Below, in pieces: positions 33,313 through 40,500 of a DNA stretch of 64,000 nt. Position 1 is the first letter of the stretch; each line of letters starts with the position of its first letter. Under the pieces are notes generated by a model that made no database searches, had not been told where the DNA came from, and saw only the letters and a list, made by a program, of their open reading frames with translations. The stretch is taken from the NCBI RefSeq assembly GCF_016862995.1, contig NZ_BOOA01000037.1, forward strand, positions 23,156 through 87,155, read 5' to 3'. The stretch comes from Acrocarpospora phusangensis (GTDB lineage Bacteria > Actinomycetota > Actinomycetes > Streptosporangiales > Streptosporangiaceae). The position numbers and the translations under genes are program-made.

Positions 33313-33912
33313 TCATGTCGGCATCGTGGACGGTCGGAACGCGCCTGTGCGGCTCTCGGCTCGGGTCAGGTCGCGCAGGAGGGCGATCTCCGCCGTGTGG
33401 TGGATGAACTCGCGGTTCTGCCACCAGACGATGCTGATGAACGGGACGCTCGGGTCGAGGCCCGCCGGGAACTGGCTCAGGCCGACGGTGTCGAGCTGGG
33501 CTTCGGTGAGTTTGGCGATGTCGGCGGACCAGCGGCCGACGATCTCCCACAGCTGGTCCTGCGCGTCGTCGGCCGTGTGCGGGATGTCGAGGTCGTCGAA
33601 GAGGCGTTCGCGGCCGCCGAACGTCCACTCCCAGCGCAGCGTGAAACCCATGATCAGATGTGCCATTCGCCAGGCGATCGTGGTGACGGGCGGCGGCACC
33701 GGTTCCTGCAGCGCGAAGTCGGACACCCATTCGCCCTTGCCGAAGACGTTGTCCGCGCTCGTGTCCGTACGCCGCCTGACCGACCAGGCGCCCTCGGCGG
33801 GCTCCCAGAAGTATTCGCCGTCGGTCAGGCCGGCCATGCGCTCACGCGCGTACTCAACAGAGGATTCCAGCTGGTCAAGCAGCAGACCGATCCGATCGGT
33901 ACGAAATTCCAT
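33313..33912 (-). CDS. DinB-family protein
   Basis: A 199-residue four-helix DinB/YfiT-like protein. Metal-site histidines are suggested by WRMAHLIMGF and REFIHHTAEIALLRDL, the usual spacing for this fold, and a conserved WSVRRR segment precedes them. Many actinobacterial DinB proteins are thiol-dependent transferases or uncharacterised. It lies 21 bases downstream of a hypothetical gene on the same strand. The ATG at 33912 lacks a strong ribosome site, so translation may depend on the upstream gene. Confidence 0.85.
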   Translation of the reverse strand: MEFRTDRIGLLLDQLESSVEYARERMAGLTDGEYFWEPAEGAWSVRRRTDTSADNVFGKGEWVSDFALQEPVPPPVTTIAWRMAHLIMGFTLRWEWTFGGRERLFDDLDIPHTADDAQDQLWEIVGRWSADIAKLTEAQLDTVGLSQFPAGLDPSVPFISIVWWQNREFIHHTAEIALLRDLTRAESRTGAFRPSTMPT

Positions 33913-33933
33913 GCCCGGCCACTACCCCGAAAA

Positions 33934-34491
33934 TCAGGGCGCCCACGCGTACGACCCGAGGAACGAACGATCCCCCGTCGCGTACGACAGGAAGCAGACC
34001 CGGACATCCGTCAGGTCATCAAGCCGGGTGGCCTGGATGACCCCGCCTTCCTTGAACTCCAGCTCGTAACCCCCCGATGAATCCGGCGAGACCTGCATGA
34101 AGTGCCGCCCGTACACGACAAGCGCCACGAACGGGTTCTGCCCGGACATCGTCCCCAGCACGTCATGCACCAGTCCGAGATCGGGGTCGGTCGCCACCAT
34201 GCCATCCCCGGTGTGTAGCTGAATCCCCGCGTACGCGCCCAGCGGCTCCCGGTTGTGCACAAGATCCCGCTGCGGGTCATAACAGACGAGACCCTCATCC
34301 CGCGCGAACGCGAACACCGCGTTCGACACCTCATCCACGCGATCCGCCTCGATCCGGATCAGACCCCCGCTGACGTCCTCCTCCGGAAACCGCTCCTTAA
34401 ACAGCGGCGCATCGGCGTGCGGGTACCGCTCCCGCGCCACCGCCCGCCCGATCGGCTCACTCTCCCGCCACACCGCCAGCACAAAAGTCAT
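33934..34491 (-). CDS. Hypothetical protein
   Basis: A 185-residue protein, not recognised. The ATG at 34491 follows GGAGG. It starts TFVLAVWRESEPIGRAVA, is acidic and mixed alpha/beta, and has no signal peptide or membrane helix. A central segment (FAFARDEGLVCYDPQRDLVHN) and a C-terminal part (VRVCFLSYATGDRSFLGSY) look like conserved domain blocks. It is probably cotranscribed with the DinB gene. Confidence 0.8.
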   Translation of the reverse strand: MTFVLAVWRESEPIGRAVARERYPHADAPLFKERFPEEDVSGGLIRIEADRVDEVSNAVFAFARDEGLVCYDPQRDLVHNREPLGAYAGIQLHTGDGMVATDPDLGLVHDVLGTMSGQNPFVALVVYGRHFMQVSPDSSGGYELEFKEGGVIQATRLDDLTDVRVCFLSYATGDRSFLGSYAWAP

Positions 34492-34595
34492 GCCTCCGAC
34501 GATAGACACGCCAGCACCCAAGCGACCCACAGATCCCAACGGACGCGCCTCGCCACCCAGCCCTGGAGAGCCACAACAGAAGGGGCGAACTGCTC

Positions 34596-34655
34596 TTGGC
34601 GCGGGTGCAGCGAGCAACATCACGCACGCTGGCGACGCCGGACAACGGCGAGAAC
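34596..34655. repeat. Dispersed 60-bp intergenic element, copy C
   Basis: The most diverged copy, 47 of 60 identical to copy A with no gaps. It lies immediately upstream of the 43-bp tandem repeats and between two minus-strand genes. Confidence 0.65.
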
Positions 34656-34664
34656 CCGGTACCT

Positions 34665-34793
34665 GCCCCTACGGCAGACGTCCCTCAGCGCCCAGATCGC
34701 GGACGACGCCCCGACGGCAGATGTCCCCTGTGACCAGATCGCGGACGACTGCCCCTACGGCAGACGGGATTCCGTGGCCAGATCGCGTACGAC
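34665..34793. repeat. Three 43-bp tandem repeats spanning the 3' end of the response-regulator gene
   Basis: Units at 34665-34707, 34708-34750 and 34751-34793 each start GCCCC(T/G)ACGGCAGA and end CAGATCGCG(G/T)ACGAC. The right-hand unit is the last coding part of the receiver gene, including its TAG at 34757-34755. The other two are downstream copies. On the minus strand they read as repeated VVRDL-type tails. A 43-base period shifts frame, so the extra copies are not an extension of the protein. Confidence 0.85.
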
Positions 34794-35144
34794 CTGGATC
34801 AGCTCGGCCGGATCGAACGGCTTCGTGAGGTACGCGTCCACCCCGATGCCCAGCCCTCGCCGCTTGTCGTCCTCCTGCGCCCGAGCAGTGATCAGCACGA
34901 CCTTGATATGCGTGGTCAGCACATCCGCCCGCAACTTGGTCGCCGTCTCCCACCCGTCCATCCGCGGCATCATCACATCCAGCGTGATGACGTCCGGATC
35001 CACCTCCCGTACCCGATCGAGACAGTCCTGCCCGTCGGACGCGGTGTACACATCGAAGCCCTCCAAGGTCAGATTGACCGCGATGAGCTGTCGAATGACC
35101 TCGTCGTCATCCACCACGAGTACTCGCCCCAGAACCTCACCCAC
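34755..35144 (-). CDS. Single-domain response regulator (receiver only)
   Basis: About 129 residues comprising only a CheY-like receiver: VDDDEV acidic pocket, phospho-Asp in VITLDVMMPRMDGWE, Thr in VLITARAQ, and Lys in AYLTKPFDP. There is no output domain, so it probably acts through protein contacts. The GTG at 35144 (GEVLGRVLVVDDD) gives the usual family start; the frame is open to 35177. It ends within a 43-bp repeat. It is divergent from the tRNA-Arg gene, and no partner kinase is adjacent. Confidence 0.9.
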   Translation of the reverse strand: MGEVLGRVLVVDDDEVIRQLIAVNLTLEGFDVYTASDGQDCLDRVREVDPDVITLDVMMPRMDGWETATKLRADVLTTHIKVVLITARAQEDDKRRGLGIGVDAYLTKPFDPAELIQVVRDLATESRLP

Positions 35145-35275
35145 GGCCGCGAGGCTAACCCCTCCCGGGGGTACCACGCGCGCTTTTCGCCGGATGTGTA
35201 CGCCCCTACCGCAACACCCTCAACAATCATGGTGACGAGCGCCCCCCGAGTACTGGTAACCTAACTACTGGTTGA

Positions 35276-35350
35276 GCCCCCTTAGCTCAGGGGATAGAGC
35301 ACCGGCCTCCGGAGCCGGGAGCGCAAGTTCGAATCTTGCAGGGGGCACCA
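35276..35350 (+). tRNA. tRNA-Arg (anticodon CCG)
   Basis: A complete cloverleaf with acceptor stem GCCCCCT/AGGGGGC, D-arm around AGCTCAGGGGATAGAGC, and anticodon stem CCGGC/GCCGG around the loop CTCCGGA, giving anticodon CCG. The T-arm contains GTTCGAATC, and CCA is encoded at 35348-35350. It reads CGG codons. A hairpin with a GAAA loop follows. Confidence 0.97.
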
Positions 35351-35375
35351 CCGATCCACCTGGGGAAATACGTCA

Positions 35376-35401
35376 ACGACCTGCGGAAACGCGGGTCGTT
35401 T
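35376..35401 (+). terminator. tRNA-Arg terminator
   Basis: A 10-bp stem (ACGACCTGCG at 35376-35385 with 35390-35399, one U-G pair) capped by GAAA, followed by TTT. Position 26 bases after the tRNA fits an intrinsic terminator. Confidence 0.75.
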
Positions 35402-35439
35402 CGCGTTGCGGGGTGGGCCACTCGACGCCGACCTGGTCA

Positions 35440-35472
35440 CGGGCGGCCCGGCGGATACCGCCGGGCCGCCCG
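35440..35472. terminator. Strong G+C-rich bidirectional hairpin
   Basis: A perfect 15-bp stem with loop ATA (arms 35440-35454 and 35458-35472). It lies 24 bases after the end of the minus-strand secreted-repeat gene and downstream of the tRNA, so it can stop transcripts from both sides. Confidence 0.8.
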
Positions 35473-35495
35473 AGATCCGCTCTCCTCGAATCTGC

Positions 35496-36377
35496 TTACC
35501 GTGAGGCGCAGCGCACGTACATGTCGAAGCGCCAGTTGGTGCTGATCGGATCGAGTCCGCTCGCGGCGATGACCATCTGCGACGTGCTGGCGCTGGTGAA
35601 GATGTCGTCGACAGACGCGTCACCGGTGGAGCCGGTGAAGTTCCACCAGGCAGAGATCGGAACCCGGTCACCGGTGCACGTGATCTCAGCGGACTTGTCC
35701 TCCGTGTTGTTCTCGCTAGCGCCCCGCTCAGTCGTCAGGCCGCTGACCGGTGGTCCGCAGATCGCGTATGCCGTCAGGCTCCAGTCGCCGCTGAAGGCGT
35801 CCGTCTGGTAGGCGGCAACGAAGATTCCGGGCCCAGCTCCGATGCTGGGAAGGAGTTCATCCACCGCCGCTCCGCCACGCGCGCCTACCATCGTGTACCC
35901 GGCGCCGAGCACGACGTCGGCGATGGCGCATTGGGCGGTGGCACTGTGGAAGTCACCCGGACCGTTGTGCTCGCTGGGATTGGAGAGCACATAGACGTCG
36001 CGGGACAGCGGCTCCACGCACGTCGCCGTGCCGATCAGACTCCAGGGCGACGACGTCGGGTCCGACTCGTAGGCGGTGAGAACGGCCGAGGTCGGCTGGG
36101 TCGTCGCGCTTCCGTTCGGCGTCATATCGTCCACTACGACCGAACGCGTCCAGCCCTCAATCAAGTACGAGATGCCGATCAGGACCTCCCCGTCATCACA
36201 TCGCACGACGACCTCTTTAAAGTCCTCCGAACCCCTGAGCTCGCTCTGCGCGTCAACAAAGTGGAATCCTGGTAAAGCCGCCGATGCAGGTGTGGCAGCC
36301 AGAGCCACGAGGCCCGTGGCTGCCAGCACCAGCACAGCCAGCCGTGCAATGAACCGGCTGAACACTGTTCTTCTCAT
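35496..36377 (-). CDS. Secreted protein with three tandem beta-rich repeats
   Basis: A 293-residue exported protein, not recognised as a named family. The signal peptide ends PASAA at about residue 34. The mature part has three repeats of about 65-70 residues, each opening with a Cys strand and closing with a Cys strand: VVRCDDGEVLIG to GTATCVEP, ATAQCAIADVVLG to AYAICGPP, and AEITCTGDRVPIS to MYVRCASR. Each contains a (V/A)VD(D/E) turn and an S-x-x-W (or T-x-x-W) strand near the end. One disulfide per repeat is likely. The ATG at 36377 follows GAAGGG. Confidence 0.82.
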   Translation of the reverse strand: MRRTVFSRFIARLAVLVLAATGLVALAATPASAALPGFHFVDAQSELRGSEDFKEVVVRCDDGEVLIGISYLIEGWTRSVVVDDMTPNGSATTQPTSAVLTAYESDPTSSPWSLIGTATCVEPLSRDVYVLSNPSEHNGPGDFHSATAQCAIADVVLGAGYTMVGARGGAAVDELLPSIGAGPGIFVAAYQTDAFSGDWSLTAYAICGPPVSGLTTERGASENNTEDKSAEITCTGDRVPISAWWNFTGSTGDASVDDIFTSASTSQMVIAASGLDPISTNWRFDMYVRCASR

Positions 36378-36478
36378 CCGATGCCCTTCGACGGTGCGAT
36401 GATGGTCCGCCTCCGACGGCGTCCGGCAACAGCATCGCCACCCCGTGCACGGCAATCGCATTACTTCTGCACCACAGA

Positions 36479-36516
36479 AACGGGCGGGGCTCCAGTCTTA
36501 CGGAGTCCCGCCCGTT
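36479..36516 (-). terminator. Terminator after the 108-residue secreted-protein gene
   Basis: A 15-bp stem (36479-36493 with 36502-36516, one G-U pair) with an 8-base loop. It lies 83 bases downstream of the stop at 36599 on the minus strand and upstream of the next gene's start. Confidence 0.7.
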
Positions 36517-36598
36517 CTCGTTGGCGCTCGGTGGGTGTGAGCCTGCTTCGATCGGTTCCGCTCGCCCGGCCAAGCAACTTGCGTAGCGCTTGCGGATA

Positions 36599-36925
36599 TC
36601 AGTCGCGCCTTTCGTAGGAGGCGCGGTCGAGGGTGCTCTGTCCTCCGAGCGCGTTGTTCTTGGGGCAGATCGCCAGAGAAATCGCGCTGCTCGGCCGGTA
36701 TACCCACGGGCCGTACGTCACGGTGTAGGTGCTGTCGGGATATTCGCAGTAAGCGACTGCTCGATAGGAGCCCGTTCCCGAGAGGCAGGCGGCGATGGAG
36801 GCGGTCGATGAGACGGCCGCCGCAGAGCAGTCGGTTGGATAGGCCTGGGCAGGCGTGGCCGCGAACGCGATTGCGGAGATCCCCGCTGCGCAGGCCAGTG
36901 AGAGACGCGCTATTCGTGGACGCAT
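36599..36925 (-). CDS. Small secreted protein
   Basis: A 108-residue exported protein of unknown function. The signal peptide is about residues 1-28 (ending TPAQA). The mature chain of about 80 residues has four cysteines (DCSA, AACLS, AYCEY, AICPK) and a Tyr-rich middle (YPDSTYTVTYGPWVY). This is a small, probably disulfide-bonded extracellular protein. The ATG at 36925 follows AAGGAAAG. The neighbouring secreted repeat protein is on the same strand but separated by a terminator. Confidence 0.75.
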   Translation of the reverse strand: MRPRIARLSLACAAGISAIAFAATPAQAYPTDCSAAAVSSTASIAACLSGTGSYRAVAYCEYPDSTYTVTYGPWVYRPSSAISLAICPKNNALGGQSTLDRASYERRD

Positions 36926-37115
36926 TACTTTCCTTTCCCTTCGTGTGCTGCCTCACTTCGTCAATCTCAAGCGTCGTCGCCGGCCGTATATTGGTTGTAC
37001 ATTTCCACCGGACGTGGCTGCCGATAATTCGTCTCTGCAGGTCGCGGGCGCATCCTCCGGCCGGTGAGCCGTGGACAGGTCGGCTTCGCGTTGGTCTTCT
37101 GGCGCCTGGGCTGAA

Positions 37116-37135
37116 TTGAGTAGGGACGTACTCAA
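37116..37135 (+). promoter_or_regulatory. Inverted repeat at the start of the conflict operon
   Basis: TTGAGTA (37116-37122) and TACTCAA (37129-37135) form a perfect 7-bp inverted repeat with loop GGGACG, ending one base before the GTG at 37136. It may be a repressor operator at the transcription start. It could also be an mRNA hairpin that exposes or hides the only GGGA-like ribosome site. Confidence 0.55.
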
Positions 37136-37573
37136 GTGCCGGGCCGTGGATCCTCCCATGCTCCTGATGTGACTGTTCTGCTGATCATTACGGCCCAGGA
37201 CTCGGCTGACGGAGTCCGCGATCTGTACGCGTGGCTCCGGGAGGAACCGGAACTGCGCGGCCTCGTCCGCGTGGTCGACGCGGAGATCCAGCCCGGCGCG
37301 CTGGGCGCCGGGACCGACGGGCTTCAGGTGCTCCTCGGTGCGGGAGGCGCAGTGGCCACGCTGGCGACCGTGGTGGTCGCCTGGCTGCGGACTCGGCGCG
37401 GGGAAGTGAGCGTGAGCCTGACCAGGGGTACCGAGGAGACCCGGGTCGAGGTGACCGCCAAGGGTGTGAAATCGCTGGACGTCGCGGCCGCGCGGGCGCT
37501 GACCAGCCACATCGCCGAGGTCCTCCGCGAGACCGCCCCTCAAAGTGGCGGAGGCGATAGCGGTGAGGGCTGA
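37136..37573 (+). CDS. EACC1-type effector-associated protein
   Basis: A small protein (145 residues from GTG 37136, or 134 from GTG 37169) matching the Effector-Associated Constant Component 1 pattern: a VTVLLII strand, YAWLREEPELRGLV, the GALGAGTDGLQVLLGAGG stretch, a hydrophobic helix AVATLATVVVAWLRTRRG, and beta strands VSVSLTRG with TRVEVTAKG. EACC1 is described (Aravind group) as an invariant adaptor in NTP-dependent conflict systems, paired with varying effectors. Here it precedes and overlaps a caspase/STAND/WD40 protein. It probably docks the effector at the membrane or senses the trigger. The family call is from my recall of its features. Confidence 0.8.
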   Translation: MPGRGSSHAPDVTVLLIITAQDSADGVRDLYAWLREEPELRGLVRVVDAEIQPGALGAGTDGLQVLLGAGGAVATLATVVVAWLRTRRGEVSVSLTRGTEETRVEVTAKGVKSLDVAAARALTSHIAEVLRETAPQSGGGDSGEG

Positions 37574-40500
37574 GCCTGGGCGGTCGATGCTCGCGGTGCC
37601 CGGGGCGCGGGTGCTGATCGTCGGATCGGGGACCTATGCCGCCGGGTCGACGCTGACCGCCGTTCCCGCCATTCCGGACACGGTCGCCGACCTCGGGCGC
37701 TGCCTGGTGGAGCGGTGCGGGCTGGATCCGTCGCACCTGACGACCCTGGTCGACCCCCAGGATCCCCGTGAGTTCGCCCACGCCCTGGCCCGTACGGCCG
37801 GCGAGGCGAGCGACGTCCTGGTCGTCTACTACGTCGGCCACGGCCTGGTCAGCCCCCGCAACGAACTGCATCTCGCCACCTACTCGACGATCGACCTGAC
37901 CGAGGGCGTCCCCGCCTACGAGGCGTTGCCGTACGCGGTGATGCGGGAGGTGCTGACCGACTGCCGGGCGCCGCTGGTGCTGGTCGTGCTGGACTGCTGC
38001 TTCTCCGGCCGGGCTCAGGGGGTCAGCCGGGGCGACGTGGACGAGGTGTTCAAGACGACGCAGCGGTCAGGGGCGTACGTGCTGACCTCGACGAGCGGCG
38101 ACGAGGTGGCCTGGGCTCCGCCGGGGGAGCGGCACACCGCGTTCAGCGGGGCGCTCATCAAACTGCTCACGGCGGGGGACGCCACCGCTCCCCGGTCGCT
38201 GACCATTGACGACGCCTACCGGTCGCTGGCGCGGACCCTGATGGCCGCCGGTCTGCCGGAGCCGCGACGTCAGGCCGCCGACTACGGCGATCTGAAGGTG
38301 CTCGCGCCCAACGCCGCCTATCTCGGCGGGTCCGGTTCGACGGGGGAGCGGGCGGGGGAGTTCAGTCCGTACCGTGGGCTGGCCGCGTTCGGGGCGGCCG
38401 ACGCGGACTTCTTCTTCGGGCGGTCGGAGCTGACGCTCTCGCTCATCGACCGGGTCGCCGGGCAGTTCTCGCAGGTCGGCCCGCTCGTGGTGACCGGCCC
38501 GTCCGGCGCGGGCAAGTCGTCGCTGCTGTACGCCGGGCTGGTGCCCGCGCTGGAGGGCTCCTCGCGGGTGGACGGCAGGGCCACCGACTTCATGGTCCTC
38601 ACGCCTGGGAGCGATCCGATGAGAACGCTGGCCGAGCGGTTCGCCCCGGCCGACGGCTCCCATCCGATGGACCTGCGGGAGCGGCTGCTGGCCGACCCCG
38701 GCCACTTCAGGAACGTGCTCAGGATCGCGTCGGCCGACTCCACCGGACGCGCGATCCTCATCGTCGACCAGTTCGAGGAGGTCTTCACGCTCTGTCCCGA
38801 CGAGCAGGGCCGCCGGGCTTTCGTCCAGGCGCTGCACGCGGTCTGCGCCGACCCGGTGGAGGACGCGCCCGCCGTCGTCGTGATCGGCGTGCGGTCGGAC
38901 TTCTTCGGGCACTGCGCCGCCTATCCCGAGCTGGTCGCCGCCCTCGGCCGGCCCGTGGTCGTCAGCCCGATGACGGCCGCCCAGCTGCGGGAGGTCATCG
39001 AGGGACCGGCCAGGCTGAGCGACCTCACGCTCCAGGACGGGCTCGTCGACCTCCTGCTCGAAGACCTCAGCACGAGCGCCGAACTCAGCTCGGTCGGCAC
39101 CGGACGGGTCCTGCCGCTGCTGTCCCACGCGCTGCTCGCCACCTGGCACCACCGCGAGGACAGGACGCTGACGCTGGCCGGCTACCGGGCCACCGGCGGG
39201 ATCAAGCGCGCGCTGGCCCAGACCGCCGACGAGACCCTCAAGCGCCTCGACCTGGGCGACCACGAGACCGCGCGGCGCCTTCTGGTCCGGCTGGTGCGGT
39301 TCGGCGAAGGCACCGAGGACACCCGCCGGAAGGTGCCGGTGGCGGAGCTGCTCCCCTCGGCCGCCTCGGCCCAGCACGACGACGCCCAGCATGTTCTGGA
39401 CCGGTTCGTACACGCTCGCCTGCTGACCGTCGACGACGACGGCGTGGAGATCACCCACGAGGCGCTGATCCGCGCCTGGCCCCGGTTCAGGGCCTGGATC
39501 GAGGCGGACCGCACGGCTCTCGTGGTCCGTCAGCAGCTGGGCGAGGACGCCGTCAAGTGGCAGCGCAACAAGCGCGACCCGGCCTACCTGTACAGCGACA
39601 GCCGGGTGGCCGACGCCCGTGCCGCCGTGGCGGACCCGGCCGCGGAGCTGTCCGGCCTGGAGGCGGAGTTCCTGGCCGAGAGCACGCGGCGGGTGCGGCG
39701 CCGTACCAGGGTCACGTATCAGGTCATCGCGGCTCTCGCGGCCCTGCTCGTGCTGGCGTCGTCGGCACTCGTGTACGGGACGATGAAGAACGTCGAAGCC
39801 GTCGAACAGCGGGACGACGGCATCTCCCGCCGGGTCGCGGAGACGGCCCGCCGGATCAAGGACCCGCTGCTGGCCGCCCAGCTCGCCGTGGCCGCCCACA
39901 AGATCGCCCCGACCCCGGAGGCGCGCAGCGCGCTGCTGCGAACCCTCACCCACCCCATCGGCACCGCCGTCTCCGGCCACACCCACGCGGTGGACACCAT
40001 CGCTTTCGGCCCCGACCGGGGGACGATGGCCACACTCTCCACCGGCGACGGCACGGTCCGGCTGTGGGACACCGGCGGGGCGGCCGGACCGGTGACGGTG
40101 AAGGTCCTGGGCAGCACGGCGGAGCCGATCGCCGGGATGGCGCTGAGCATCGACCGGCCGGTGATGGCCACCTGGACCGAGAACGCCGTCGAACTGTGGG
40201 ACGTGAGCGACCCGGCCAGGCCGGCCCTGGCCCGGGAGGTACGCGTGGCGCAGAAGATCCACCTCGCCGCGCTGAGCGCCGACGGCCGCCGGCTGGCGAT
40301 CGCGATGCCGCCGGGAGACTTCGACCAGGCGATCCAGGTCTTCGACATCGAGACTCCCGCGAAACCGGTCGCCGGGGCGACCATGACCCTCACCTACCGG
40401 GTGTCCACCGGCAACGGCACCACCAAGGAGAGCGCCAAGGACCACATCCTGTTCAGCCCGGACGGCAGGACGCTGATCAGCCAGGCCGCCACGGAGCTTC

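Noticed and set aside
35276..35350. tRNA-Arg considered as an attachment site of an integrated element
   Set aside because: No integrase, excisionase or repeated tRNA 3' end was found nearby.
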